Shown in pieces: positions 1 to 11,557 of a DNA stretch of 64,000 nucleotides. The translations under genes were made by a program, and so were the position numbers. How positions within the stretch are numbered: the stretch's first letter is position 1; the number at the start of each line of letters is the position of its first letter. This DNA is from Ctena decussata (lineage: Eukaryota; Mollusca; Bivalvia; Lucinida; Lucinidae). The notes beneath the pieces are model-generated. The model ran no database searches. It saw only the letters and a list, made by a program, of their open reading frames with translations, and was not told the origin of the DNA. The stretch lies in NCBI GenBank assembly GCA_963989385.1, contig OZ022502.1, forward strand, positions 48,849,454 through 48,913,453, in the 5' to 3' direction.

Positions 1-104
1 CAACATAAATAAGAAGTCTGCTAACGTTGAATTTTTTATGATTTTATTCTGATTTTTGTATTTACCACAAATCACCACCTTAAGGTATGGCACACTACCA
101 TATT

Positions 105-342
105 TGAGCCGCGACACGAGAAAACCAACAAAGTGGTTGTGCGCCCAGCGCAGACTCAGATCAGCCTGGGCGTCCGCCCAGTCTGATCAGAGTCTTCGCT
201 GTCCGCACGAAGGTAGCTTAGATTCTTAGCTACCCTTAAAGTGCTAAGCGGAGAGTCTGAGCAGACTCGGCGGATGCCCAGGCTGATCGGAGTCTGCGCA
301 GGGCGCACAACCACTTTGTTGGTTTTCTCGTGTCACGGCTCA
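105..342. mobile_element. Family A palindromic MITE, copy 1
   Basis: Non-coding inverted-repeat element. It opens with TGAGCCGCGACACGAGAAAA and closes with the near-exact reverse complement. The arms carry GCGCAGACTCAGATCAGCCT and CCCAGTCTGATCAGAGTCT in mirror image around a short centre containing TAGCTACCCTT. Seven more copies of about 240 bp lie at 4973, 8143, 32653, 36410, 44218, 44531 and 48089. There is no open frame worth keeping, so it must be mobilised in trans. The superfamily is not decided by the sequence; several copies sit in TA- or AT-rich target sites. Confidence 0.85.
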
Positions 343-725
343 TTTATGTTCATTCTGTTCTGTTTTATTCTAGAGTGTTACCACGGGAGCCATTATATAA
401 AGCCTGGAGAGACCTATTACCCTGACAGCTATACCGAATGTCGGTGTCCGTCTAACAGCGGCGTAGCGACCTGTTCACCTCGAATAGCACTGGGCTAATT
501 CTACGTGTGCTGATTTTCCTAGACGAATATATTCCAAAACTGCAGGAACAATCTCTGGAAATAAATCATAATTTGTCCTAAATCTGACTTTCTTTTTCGT
601 AATTCCGCTTGCTTTTACCAAACTGTGCAACTTCGCCGGAGCCCCGGTGGCTAAATCTTCTAAAGCTTGCTACAATGACATACGTGACGCGAAATGCAAA
701 AACAAAAAGAGGAAAAAAAAAAAAG

Positions 726-815
726 GCGCGCCATGACGTCTAATTGACGTTGTACTGATGTCGATGCGACGTCATCACGTCGCATGGACGTCAGTATGAC
801 GTCATTATGTCGTCA
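726..815. repeat. Cluster of GACGTC palindromes
   Basis: Four GACGTC cores (735, 768, 787, 798) and one GACGTT half-match lie within 70 bp, several in the CRE-like context TGACGTCA or close to it. A local hairpin forms from GATGCGACGTC and GACGTGATGACGTCGCAT-like words. It reads as a short degenerate repeat; no adjacent gene suggests a promoter. Confidence 0.5.
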
Positions 816-829
816 TGTGCCTGCTGGGA

Positions 830-1065
830 ATGGCCCCTAAGGTAAATTGGTACACCCTCAGGGAAAGCAACACACCCATTTTCAGTTTACCTCCCTTCTC
901 AAATGGGGTCAGTTCATGAGAAAAAGAATTTGCTCCTATAGGAGCTAGAAGCAAATTCTTTCCTTTAAGAGTAAATCCCTTTTGGAAGGGCTTCGTCGCA
1001 CAGGGAAGCAAACAGGAAGTAAGAAAAAATGTTTCCCTTTGTGAATGACAAATAAACATAAAAGA
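830..1065. mobile_element. Family B hairpin element (GAATTTGCTCC), copy 1
   Basis: Short non-coding repeat with a central hairpin AATTTGCTCCTA / AGGAGC...AAATTC. It is flanked by conserved words: an AAATGGGGTCA-like stretch on one side, and CTTTTGGAAGGGCTTCGTCG followed by GGAAGCAAACAGGAAGT on the other. Related copies occur at about 20.1, 36.1, 36.7, 43.3, 43.6 and 46.1 kb. No coding potential. Confidence 0.7.
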
Positions 1066-1164
1066 GTATCTATTTAACTTCAGGAACTTTTCAACTATTC
1101 AAAATACAGATAGAAATAATACACAGGTTCAAAACACATGTAATGTATTTAAGAAGTTGGTAAT

Positions 1165-1372
1165 AACACTCATTCGCTTTTGTGATATCACTTCTTTGAT
1201 TTAGTGATATCACAAAAATAGATATGATTTAATGATATCACTTATTCTATTTTGTTAAATAACACTAATTCGATTTTTGTGATATCACTAAATCGCACAT
1301 ATTTTGTGATATCACTAATTCGATTTTATGATATCTCTTATTTCAATAAGTGATATCACAAAACAGGGAATT
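1165..1372. repeat. GATATC-rich palindromic repeat
   Basis: Loose tandem of TGATATCAC words separated by ACTAAATCGATTTTGTG-like spacers in both orientations. The same family forms 38760-39345, and both tracts end with the run ACATATTTTGTGATATCAC followed by a TTCGATTTTATG word. Non-coding; the RTE element inserted about 50 bp downstream. Confidence 0.75.
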
Positions 1373-2132
1373 TACAGTAAAACGGCACCTCATAGAACTG
1401 CATATATACAATAGTACGACAAACAATTGTCAGGTCAGGTCAGGCATAACCTGCTACTGGTACCATGTAAACCAGTACTACCTGTTGCATGTGGGCAGAT
1501 GGGGCTCATCAACCTGGGGAGGTGTCCTGTCTAAGAGTTACTAGTCTCTTAATAAAACTAGAAAGGGTAGGTGGAGCTCTTAGCCTTGGCCGGCAGTCCA
1601 CCTGGGAGTTCATTGCTAGGTCTCCAGACAAAACCTATGAACAAAACCTGTGAACACAGCACCATTGGGCGGAAGTCTTCCTAGAAGAAGTCAACGGCCA
1701 GAGTGGAACTCTAATCTAAATCAATTGTTAGCAGCCAGACCCGAGCGAGCCCTGCTCAGCTTGGTGAAACAGCTAGATTAAGGGGGTCACTGATAGGTAG
1801 GGACAGACCCGATCACTTTGACTCTTTGAATCTGGTTGTCTATATTATAGGCAGTGGACAAGTCAGTGACTTGATGGGAGGAAATAAGACGCTCCCACCT
1901 CCATGAGTCTCCCAGCCCTATGGGTCAACAAGGGTGGTGTTAACACAGCATCGCTGGGCGGAAGTCTTCCTAGAAGAAGTCAACGGCCAGGGCGGAAGAA
2001 CTCTTTGAGTCAACGGCCATGTGTTCATGACCAAGAGGAGCCATACAATAATCGTGGATTTCGGCTGTGGTCAACATATATAGCCTGGAGAGGGATGGGC
2101 TCCGTCAGGCTGAATCCTGTCCTTGAAACACC

Positions 2133-2699
2133 ATGGTTGACAACCTAGATAAGACCTTAATACCGGATCGGTCGCAGCCCGGGTTAACAATGACCGCGCC
2201 TACTGTTGGACACCGGGACGTAGGTGACAAGTATGCAACTGGTGTAACACAGATCAAGAAAATCAGAGGTAGGGAGAACATCTCAATTGGCACCTGGAAT
2301 GTAAGGACTCTGAGGCCAGCTGGGAAGCTTGAAGAGCTGACTCATGCAATGGACAGGTATCACTGGAACATACTGGGGCTCTGTGAGATGCGCTGGAAAA
2401 ACTTTGGTGAGATGTCAACAGATGACAGACACAAGGTTTATTTCAGTGGAGAAGAGGACAAACGTGAGTATGGGGTTGGATTTCTTGTGCATAAGGACAT
2501 GGTGAGTGCTGTCTTGGGAAGCCGACCAGTCTCCAGCAGACTGATTTCAATTCGCCTGAGAGCAGCTCCTTTCAACATCACCATCATACACATTTATGCA
2601 TCAACATCTGGACATGACGACAATGAGGTAAAACACTTCTACCAGCAACTCCAGGAGTCAACATCCATAGGACAAGGAGTTTTCCTGGAGCAGACATAG
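2133..2699 (+). pseudogene. Retrotransposon AP-endonuclease domain, truncated by deletion
   Basis: N-terminal part of an APE-type (exonuclease III-like) endonuclease, which in non-LTR elements nicks target DNA to prime reverse transcription. Visible motifs are GTWN (Asn56) and LCEMRW (catalytic Glu85), followed by the YGVGFLVHKDM and IIHIYAST strands. The family's GDWN/D-x-N catalytic motif should follow. Here the frame jumps from QQLQE at about 2655 straight to a tail (FPGADIGSDHDLV, 2681-2719) that normally ends the domain and is now in another frame. Roughly 70-80 residues are therefore missing and the enzyme cannot be active. The chosen start is the first ATG; the real start may lie in the leader. 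Confidence 0.85.
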
Positions 2700-3131
2700 G
2701 AAGTGACCATGACCTGGTCATGATGACCTTCCGAGTTCATCTGAAGAAGGCTAGAAAGCCAACCCAGCCAAGACTGAAGTTTGATCTTGAGAAGCTAAGG
2801 GACCCAGAGGTGGCATGCACTTTTCAAGCAACAATAGGTGGAAAATTTGCACCACTCATTGGTCTGAGGGATGATGACATGGACATAGATACCATGATTA
2901 CCACCTACAATACAGTAGTGACTGATGCAGCCAGTGAGATACTTGGGAAGGAACGTCGCAGGAAAAAGCCATGGGTCACTAGAGATGTTCTCGACCTCTG
3001 TGATGAGAGGAGAAATTTGAAGAAGAAGAGGTATGAAGCAGGAGGAGCAGAAAAAATACAGGGAAGCAAACAAGAGGATTCAGAAGGAAGTGAAGAAAGC
3101 GAAGGAGGACTGGATAGCTAGTCAGTGCTAG
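2681..3131 (+). pseudogene. Endonuclease C-terminus and linker, shifted frame
   Basis: This continues the retrotransposon polyprotein in a new frame after the deletion. It begins with the terminal SDH motif of the endonuclease (2702-2710), then the basic linker that leads to the reverse transcriptase. Near 3050, inside an A-rich run, the reading passes to the frame used by the reverse transcriptase. That frame carries an in-frame TAG at 3129-3131. These three lesions separate what should be one open frame. No independent gene is indicated here. Confidence 0.75.
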
Positions 3132-3182
3132 GAGATCGAAACTTGCCTGAACAAAAACAACAGCAAGAAAGCATACCAGCTG

Positions 3183-4901
3183 GTGAAGGATCTAACTTCA
3201 GAGAAACAGGGTAGATCCACAACTATCCAGGACAAGTCTGGGAAATGCCTTACAGAAGAACAAGAGATTCTCAGCAGATGGACAGAATATTGCTCAGAAT
3301 TATACAACCATGAGACTGATGGTGACAATACGGTTCTGGACTGCAGTCAGCCCCCAGATGAAGATCAACAACCGATCATTCGTGAGGAAGTTGAGATTGC
3401 AGTAGCAGCACTGAAGAAGGGAAAATCTGCCGGAGTTGATAATATACCAGCAGAACTTGTTCAAGCCGGAGGGGAGACCATGATTGATGTTTTAACAGAT
3501 ATCTGTAACAGGATCTGGAGAACAGGAGAATGGCCTACCCCATGGACTCAGTCGCTGATTATTACTCTCCCTAAAAAGGGCAACCTACAGCTCTGCCAGA
3601 ACTACAGAACCATCAGCCTCATCAGTCATTCAAGCAAAGTCATGCTGAAAGTTATCTTGGACAGGCTTAAGCCACAAGCCGACGAGATAATCGCTGAGGA
3701 ACAGGCTGGGTTCCGAGCAGGAAGGAGCACCACAGAACAGATCTTCAACCTTAGAATCCTGTGTGAAAAGTATCTCCAACATCAGCAGAATCTGTACCAT
3801 GTCTTCATTGATTTCAAAAAAGCCTTTGACAGGGTATGGCATGCAGCCTTATGGGCCACCATGAGGAAGTACAATATCAATGCAAACCTAGTTCGCACCA
3901 TTGAGCAGCTATACGACAAGGCTACAAGTGCAGTCCTGATAAATGGCAGCACAGGAGAATGGTTCAGAACAACAGTTGGAGTAAGACAAGGATGTCTTCT
4001 GTCACCCACCCTCTTCAACATTTTTCTCGAACGGATCATGTCCGATGCTCTGGAAGAACATGACGGAAAGGTTAGCATAGGTGGCAGAAATATTACCAAC
4101 CTGCGGTTTGCCGATGACATAGACGCTCGTGCTGAGGAGGAGTTGGAAGTAGAAGCTCTAGTTGAAAGTCATGACCATACCTGCACAAGGTATAAGATGG
4201 AGATCAGTGCTGAGAAGACCAAACTGATGACAAACAGCGCAGATGGCATCCAGAGGGAGATCAAGGTAAAGGGGCAGAAGCTGGGTACTGTAAGCAGCTT
4301 CAAATACCTTGGAGCAGTTGTCTCAGATGATGGCTCAAAACAGGAGGTTCTCTCAAGGATAGCACAAGCCACTTCAGCTCTTGCCAAGCTGAAACCAATT
4401 TGGAGAGATAACAACATATCTCTTGGATCAAAGGTGTTACTTATGCGCTCCCTTGTCATTTCCATATTTCTGTATGCCTGTGAATCATGGACCTTGAGAG
4501 CAGAGTTAGAGAAAAGAACGCTGGCCTTTGAGATGAGATGCTACCGAAGGTTACTGAACATTTCGTACAAGGACCATATAACCAATGAGGAGGTTCGCAG
4601 GAAGATCCAAGCAGCCATTGGAGAATATGATGAACTCCTGACGCTGGTCAAGAAACGGAAACTAAGGTGGTTTGGCCACGTCTCAAGGTCATCTGGTTTA
4701 GCAAAGACAATTCCTCAGGGCACAGTGAAAGGAAAAAGAAGAAGAGGTAGACAGAAGAAGAGGTGGGAAGACAATATCAATGAGTGGACTGGAATGGAAT
4801 TTGCCAGCTCAACTAGGGCAGCTGAAGACAGGACAAGGTGGAAAGGGATTGTTTTGAAGTCAGCTGTGGTGCCCCAACGACCTAGTAAGGTTATGGGATA
4901 G
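3183..4901 (+). pseudogene. Retrotransposon reverse transcriptase (572-codon open part)
   Basis: Reverse transcriptase of the RTE-like element. It would copy element RNA at the nicked target. Seen in order: GVDNIPAELV near residue 84, LPKKGN and NYRTISL (129-146), EEQAGFRAGRST (172-183), FIDFKKAFD (208-216), VRQGCLLSPTLFNI (267-280), the active-site FADD (309-312), then a YKMEISAEKTKLM thumb-proximal motif. The C-terminus is rich in basic residues (GKRRRGRQKKRWEDN) and typical of this group. The open frame begins at a GTG, so it is the 3' remainder of a longer frame. The FADD catalytic box is intact, but the upstream lesions make it a pseudogene. Confidence 0.88.
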
Positions 4902-4972
4902 AACAGAATAGAATAGACGACAAACATGCCTTAATGCACCTTTTCTTGTGACACTGCCACTGACTTTGCATT

Positions 4973-5210
4973 AGAGCCGGGACATGAGAAAACCAACAAA
5001 GGGGTTGTGCGCCCAGCACAGACTCAGATCAGCCTGGGCATCCGCCCAGTCTGATCAGAGTCTTCCCTGTCCGCATGGAGCTAGCTTAGACTCTTAGCTA
5101 CCCTTTAAGCGCAAAGCGAATAGTCTGATCAGACTGGGTGGATGCCCATGCTGTTCTGAGTCTGCGCTGGGCGCACAATCACTTTGTTGGTTTTCTTGTG
5201 TCGCGGCTCA
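4973..5210. mobile_element. Family A palindromic MITE, copy 2
   Basis: Same inverted ends (GAGCCGGGACATGAGAAAAC at left, TTGTGTCGCGGCTCA at right) and same internal mirror words as the copy at 105. It lies about 45 bp from the 3' duplication of the RTE element but outside it. Confidence 0.85.
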
Positions 5211-5562
5211 TTTGCGTTACGTGAAATGCCTCGGCAATAGCATGATCGCACCTTGTTATACGCCAGTTATGCATTTCAGGCGTGAACTGTTCACATTTCG
5301 ATGTCGAGAACAAAATTCCTGCCATATTGTAACCGCGAAGAATACCAAAAACACATTCCAATATAAATTCGCCACATGATGAGCATATGTGACATGCAAT
5401 AATATATCAAGGCAGGTCACTTGTGTTTTTAATTATAATATTTTACGCAACAATCTTGTACGCGAATTTTTTACAAATAAATAGAGAGAGCAGAACAGAA
5501 ATCCATAATTACGATAGCTTACAGTGATGATTATAATGTGAATTAATCTTCCATCTGTATAC
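5211..5562. other. Unassigned AT-rich spacer
   Basis: About 350 bp between the family A MITE and the CACCTGAGC-shell element. I see no conserved coding frame, RNA gene or clear repeat. Confidence 0.4.
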
Positions 5563-7647
5563 TTTTTAGCTCACCTGAGCCAGCGGCTCCGGGGGAGCTT
5601 ATAGGATGGTAAGGCTCCGTCGTCCGTCGTCGTCAGTCGTCCGTCCGTCCGTCCGTCGTCCGTCCGTCCGTCCGTCCACAATTTCAAATGACTTCTCCTC
5701 TGAAACCGCTGGGCCGATTGTAACCAAATTTCATATAGAGCCTCCTGGGACCTTAGGAACGAAAAGTTGTTCAAACGGTCCTGATCACATGACCAACATG
5801 GCCGCCATGCCCATATATGGTAAAAACCTGAAAAAATCTTCTTCTCCAGAACCAACAGGCCGATGGCCTTGAAACTTGGTATGTAGCATCGGGTACGCGA
5901 GTACTACCAAGATTGTTCAAATTATGACCTTGGTTTGACCTTGACCTTTTTTTACGGCAAGGTCAAATTTGCTTCCTTGTGCTTTTATGTGGGAAAATGC
6001 TAGAACATAAGATATCTTGAAAACTGTTGAAGATTTTGGGCTAAAAATCGATATCTACAGTCATCTAAATGAGTACATGAAGATTTATGAGTACAAGAGG
6101 TCAAGGTCATTCTTTGACCTTTGACCCAGAACTCTCATATTTTGACAATTTCAAACAATCTTCTCAACAGCCACTGTGCCAATTGAAACCAAATTTCATA
6201 TAGAGCCTCCAGGGGATGAGGGAATGAAAATTTGTTCAAACGGTTCAGGTCACATGACCAACATGGCCGCCAATGCCCATATATGGTAAAAACCTTGAAA
6301 AATCTTCTTCTCCAGAACCAATTGACCGATGGCCTTGAAACTCGGTATGTAGCATTGGGTACTAGAGTACTATCAAGATTGTTCAAATTATGACCTTGGG
6401 TTGACCTTGACCTTTTTTACGGCAAGGTCAAATTTGGGAAAATGCTAGAACATGAGATTTCATGATAAATTTTGAAGATTTTAGCCTAAAAATTGGTATA
6501 TACAGTCAACTTAATGACTACATGAAGATTTGTGAGTACAAGAGGTCAAGGTCATTCTTTGACCTTTGACCCAGAACCCTAATATTTTGCCAATTTCAAA
6601 CAATCTCCTCAAAAACCACTGGGCCAATTGTGACCAAATTTTATAAAGAGCCTCCAAGGTCGTTCTTTGACCTTTGAACCTGAATTCTCAGAATAGTTTG
6701 ACAATTTCAAACTTCTCCTTAAAAGCCAATACGGCAATTGTAACCAAATATTATATAGAGCCTTCAGGGGTCAAGGAAATGAAAAGTTCTTCAAATGGTC
6801 TGGGTTACATGACCAACATGGCCACCATGACCATATATGGTAAAAACCTTTCAAAATCTTTTTCTCCAGAACCAATTCATCAGTGGCCTTGAAACTTGGT
6901 ATGTAGCATTGGGTACTCCAGTACTATCAAGATTGTTCAAATTATGACCTTGGTTGACCTTGACCTTTTTTACAGCAAGGTCAAATATGGGAAAATGCTA
7001 GAACATAAGATTTCATGGGAAGTTTTTGGCCTAAAAATTGGTATATACAGTCGTCTTAATGAGGTCATGAAGAATTATGAGTACCAGAGGTCAAGGTCAT
7101 TCTTTGACCTTTGACCCAGATCTCTCATATTTTGATATTTTCAAACATTTTCTCAAAAGGCAAAGGGCCAATTGTAATCACATTTCATATAGAGCCTCCA
7201 GGGGTTGATTGAACGAAAATTTGTTCAAACGGTCCAGGTCACATGACCAACATGGCCACCATACCCATTTATGGTATAAACCTTAAATATTTTTTCTTCT
7301 CCAGAACCAATACACCAATGGCCTTGAAACTTGGTAAGTAGCATGGAGTACTAGAGTACTACCAAGACTGTTCAAATGATGACCTCGGTTTTTCCTTAAC
7401 TTTTTTTTGCGGCATGGTCAAATATGGGAAAATGCTAGAACATAAGATTTCATGGAAAGTTTTGCCTAAAAAATGGTATATATGGTTGCCTTAATGAGTA
7501 CATGAAGATTTATGAGTACAATAGGTCATGGTCATTCTTTGACTTTTAACCCAAGACTCATATTTTGACAATTTCAAAACATAAGAAAAAGCCACTTTGC
7601 CAATTGTTCAGGTGAGCGATTCAGGGCCTCATGGCCCTCTTGTTTTT
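5563..7647 (+). mobile_element. CACCTGAGC-shell element 1 (about 460-bp internal repeats)
   Basis: One end is TTTTTAGCTCACCTGAGCC plus a small GAGCC/GGCTC hairpin and a CGTCCGTCC-rich tract (5618-5680). The other is TCAGGTGAGCGATTCAGGGC followed by an AGGGCC/GGCCCT hairpin and CTCTTGTTT. CACCTGA and TCAGGTG are inverted to each other. The interior holds about four diverged repeats; the anchor CATGACCAACATGGCC recurs near 5787, 6256, 6808 and 7249, with runs such as TTGACCTTGACCTTTTTTAC. Non-coding and non-autonomous, of unknown superfamily. The same shell with other interiors occurs at 22661 and 58220. Confidence 0.75.
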
Positions 7648-8023
7648 GTATGTCTTCTTTATTCTCAGAAACAAAGAAAAACTTGCGACATTAATTATCT
7701 AGTGAAGAACTAAAACTGATTTACTAGTCTTCTTGATAGTCTACAAAATGATGTAGGTAATAGTCATTCCATCAGCCATTGATCGCGAGCAACGACCACA
7801 ATGGTGTGTGTCAGCCAGATTCATTCGGCTTTGTGAGCGATTTTTTGACAACGTTTTTTATTTGCATGATAATGTTCTAATATGATCAGATTGGTCGCAA
7901 CTCGATCATCTGAAAGTGTGTGCTTTTAAAATTACGACCATTAACTGACTACCCCTTTTCAATAGACAAGCGCTTAACTCGTCGAGAAAACCAGCTTACG
8001 TGAAACTATGAAAAATTTATTCA
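7648..8023. other. Unassigned spacer
   Basis: Unique-looking AT-rich sequence with no supported gene, RNA or repeat. Confidence 0.4.
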
Positions 8024-9210
8024 CTGTCTGGATCGAGACCCGGAACATCCTTTTGAGGAAACGGAACAGACCACCAAAGCTGGCAGACAGGTTTACACAC
8101 GCTAGGCAGGTGCTTCGATTTATCGAATTTTCTGACTATATATGAGCCACGACACGAGAAAACCAACAAAGTGGTTGTGCGCCCAGCGCAGACTCAGATG
8201 AGCCTGGGCATCCGCCCAGTCTGATCAGAGTCTCCCCTGTCCGCATGGAGGAAGCTTAGACCCTCAGCTACCCTTTAAGCTCTTAACAAAGAGTCTGGTG
8301 AAACTGGGGAGATGCCCAGGCTGATCTCAGTCTGTGTTGGGCGCACAACTACTTTGTTGGTTTCCTCGTGCCAAGGCTCATATGGTAAGCATTATTCAAA
8401 CGAGCTATATCAGCTAACGAAGAATAAATTACTCAATATAAAACGGGCAACGATGTGGCGGAAAATATATACATTCGCTTCTATCGGCATATTTTCAAGC
8501 CTGTTATTGTGCAGTTTTAATTTTTAGTGGTGACCCAAATATTTTCTTGACTTTCCTATGAAACGTCATTTATATTTTCTAACTATTTTTTAAAAAAAAA
8601 CGATACCCAATCCAATTCGGTCCCAGGCCCCGAAAACCGTGTTTAAATCTCTTTGCTGTTTTTTTTGAGAAATATTCATTTTCATTAGCCACGTAATTTG
8701 CATTTATCTCAGGAACATACTCGCGAGATGTTCTGTCGGCATTTTGTGTTGAACTAGCGAGTATGTTCCAGTGACAAATGCACAATACATGGCCAATAAA
8801 AATGAATATTTCTCAAAAACGAGCCAAGAGATTTCAACAAGGTTTTCGGGGTCGAGGGCCGACTTGATTTCATAAGAGTTATGGGAAAATACATATGACA
8901 TTTCATGTGATAGTCAAAAAATGCTTGGGTCATCACTAAATAAATGAAACTGCACAATAACAGACTTGAAAAATATGTCGATACATACGAATGTATATAT
9001 TTTTTACAACATCGCTGCAGTTATATATGGAGATATGTAGTCTACATTCGGTGATATGGCTTGTTTGTCTGATGCGTACGATAAATAGTCATCAGAAAGT
9101 TTGATAAAACGAAGCACCTGCCTAGCGTGTGTAAACCGATCCGCCATCTTTGGTGGTCTGTTCCTTTTCCTAGAAAGGATGTTCCGGATCTCGATCCAGA
9201 GAGTGCTATT
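8024..9210. mobile_element. Long palindromic element of about 1.2 kb
   Basis: Imperfect inverted repeat centred near 8735. Matching arms include GATCGAGACCCGGAACATCC (left) and GGATGTTCCGGATCTCGATC (right), CACCAAAG with CTTTGGTGG, and CACACGCTAGGCAGGTGC with GCACCTGCCTAGCGTGTG. Also matched are TTATTGTGCAGTTTTA and AAACTGCACAATAAC, plus the central AACATACTCGCG/GCGAGTATGTT. The left arm is interrupted by a family A MITE at 8143-8380, which explains its extra length. Non-coding; probably a foldback-type DNA element. Confidence 0.7.
8143..8380. mobile_element. Family A palindromic MITE, copy 3 (nested)
   Basis: TGAGCCACGACACGAGAAAA at left, CCAAGGCTCA at right. It sits inside the left arm of the 8-kb palindrome at a TATA site. 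The right arm of the palindrome reads continuously across the equivalent point, so the MITE inserted after the palindrome formed. Confidence 0.85.
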
Positions 9211-9370
9211 TCGTCATAAGGACTTGATGACAGAAATAAGCCAGTCAAAGGTGCGAAAGACCTTGTCATTAAAAATGTAAAATTTTGCATTTTTTTAATC
9301 GCATATTCAGCTGATGTTGAACTGATATTCGGAGCCTTCTCATACTTTACCAAGATAGTTTTCATAAGAT

Positions 9371-9608
9371 ATGAGCCACATCATGTGATTTCTATCAATG
9401 TGGCATTGGTGACATGTGAAGGCTCTGATCAGACTGCACATAAGTGCAGTCTGATCAGAGCCTTCACTTGTCACATCAGCAATCTGATGTGGCCCAAGCC
9501 ACACAGCCAACAGCGAGGTCTCTAATTACCCTGTGTGATTGAGAAGGATGATCTGAATATCACTTGACAAAATTGCCACATTGTTGGAAATCACATGATG
9601 TGGCTCAT
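9371..9608. mobile_element. MITE with ATGAGCCACATCATGTGATT ends
   Basis: Inverted termini ATGAGCCACATCATGTGATT at left and AATCACATGATGTGGCTCAT at right, flanked by AT. A central perfect palindrome (AAGGCTCTGATCAGACTGCA and its complement) lies near 9420-9465. The ATGAGCC start is shared with family A, so the two may use the same transposase. Non-coding. Confidence 0.8.
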
Positions 9609-9689
9609 ATATTTGTATAAGGCTTTTGTCTTCAATTGAATCATTCCTGTTCAACTTAAGACTGCTACAGGGGCATGGTTAGAGGACCA

Positions 9690-9918
9690 AGGGCCGTATT
9701 TATAAAACGACTTAAGTGGTTGCTATGCTGTTGCTAAGGCTGAATTTCTATGTTTGAGAAACCCTACAACAATGAACTTTGCTCTGGAGGAACCGTCTTT
9801 TTTAGACTAGACTGTTTCACCAGAGCAAATTGCATAGTTGTAGGGAATCTCCTTCATAGAAATTCAGCCTTAGCAACAGCATAGCAACGACATGTGTTTT
9901 TTTTTCAAATACAGCCCC
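9690..9918. mobile_element. MITE with GGGCCGTATTTATAAA ends
   Basis: Left end GGGCCGTATTTATAAAACGA and right end TTTCAAATACAGCCCC are inverted. Subterminal TTGCTATGCTGTTGCTAAGG and CCTTAGCAACAGCATAGCAA are perfect complements, as are CTTTGCTCTGG and CCAGAGCAAA toward the middle. Non-coding. Confidence 0.75.
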
Positions 9919-11557
9919 AGACTGAAGAGTTCTATTGTAAAGCTGTAGACGTACTGTCTGAAGGAAAAGTGGGCTACATGCACTGAGATAAGTGGAGACT
10001 ATATTGAAAATAAAAAAAGTACAATAGATGGTCTGCTGCTGCAACATATACCTCGTTCTATGAACTTTTGACCTCCCTTCGTAAGTACGTTTTCTTTTTC
10101 TAAAAAAAAAAAAAATCTTGGGTGAACTAGGAAAACAAATTAGGTCGAAAATGCCACAATTTGCCGTAACATTAATCTTGATATTCACGAATCAATTTTT
10201 AATTTCGCGTCAGGTATCAGACTCCACAGTTTTATTCACTTTGAAATATAATAGTCTTATTTTGCTACAGTTTTAACCTAAAGGGATTTTATATCTTCAA
10301 TTAAGGAAACTCCCCTATTATTACAAAATACTCGCATTTGAATCTGAAACAAGAGATACCTGGCCCAAAGGCGCCACATGAAAAATGAGAAAATAGATTT
10401 GTAGTGATTGAAATATGAACCGTTTTAATCTCTGCTTTGCTAAGTTTCTGATATCAAATCTAGACAATTTGTTTTCTTTAGTCACGATGTTTTTTTAAGA
10501 AATTGCACTAATGCAAAACCTGCCTTTGCTACCTTTGTGGTGTATTGAAACACATGAAAACCTGTGCCTTTTAAAGGAAGATATGGCAATTTGTGACCCA
10601 GCAAATATCAGAAAAGGAGATTGCAAACCGGCAACAACAATTGCTAACTGTAATGAGTGGAAGCAAGTGAGGTCCCGGAATATATGTTTTAGCTTCACTG
10701 TTGAAATCAATGTTGAAATCACGGATATTTACCGTATTTGCGCAGTTCACTTCCCCGCTAACTTTGCTAGTCGCAATAACATCTTTTTACCTTGATTGTG
10801 TCTGTCCTCTCTCTCTCTCTCTCTGATCTCTACTTCCCTCTGGAGAAAGATATTTGGCACACCAAATGGAAAATATGTCTCCAAACCTAGGATTAAAAAC
10901 TTGAAACCTAAGTTTAAGCGTCAGTCCTACATTTCAAATCTCCAATTGTAGCTTTCAATTCTTAAACCTCCATTCCACTGGACGGCACTTTCGCTGCGCT
11001 TCGAAATCCTAGTCAAAGCGCCACGAATCATAAAAGAAGCTGCAACAGTGCAGTTGAAGCGTCTAGGTCGTAGTAAAAAGCGTGATTGAAGGGTCATGAT
11101 TGCCACTCCACGGGGCTTGCTTTGATTTGGCTCAAAAGTTACGGAATCGCCACGTGGAATCTGAGCGCAACGAAAACGTAGCAACAACACAGCACAAAAT
11201 TCATGAACGCAGACTTATCGAGGAGGCAGCGCGAGCAACCCAGCACCAGCGCAGCGAAATCACGCCGACAACATGAAATATTCGGCTCCATTCTCATATA
11301 TCTGAAAAATGAAGTGCTGTCTTCAATGTTGTGCCCTCTCATTGGTTGGCCATAGTGTCCAGTTTGGAGCCTCCTGTCTGCAGACAGCCGAGAACGGACC
11401 TAGAATCTTTTGGCAGTCCTCGACCTGGATTTGTTCTCTTCATTCAACCTGACTAGCCCCTGATTCATGTTTGCCAGCTGGATCACAGCCTCTGGAATTA
11501 TTCTATTATCTATCATGGTTCAAAGGCTGGTGGTCAGCTCCTGCTGAGCCTGGATCG
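9919..11557. other. Gene-poor spacer
   Basis: About 1.6 kb with no conserved coding frame. It contains a short CT microsatellite near 10808-10824 and a stretch near 10970-11250 with slightly higher CpG content. I could not identify a gene or a known repeat. Confidence 0.4.

Larger units (their letters stand above)
1426..4916 (+). mobile_element. RTE-like non-LTR retrotransposon, near full length, inactive
   Basis: The element is bounded by a perfect 10-bp target duplication, ACGACAAACA, at 1416-1425 and 4917-4926. It has a 5' leader (1426-2132), an endonuclease region, a reverse transcriptase region and a 3' end made of short AGAAT-type repeats in place of a long poly(A), a pattern known from RTE/BovB-like elements. 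The leader holds a partial duplication: words around 1658-1700 recur at 1947-1990. The coding part is broken by an internal deletion, a frameshift and a stop. Fragments of the same or a close family lie at 26953-27444 and 34880-35215. Clade assignment is by motif order and 3' tail only. Confidence 0.9.

Noticed and set aside
9042..9365. 107-codon minus-strand frame
   Set aside because: Lies largely in the right arm of the 8-kb palindrome with no domain similarity; treated as chance.
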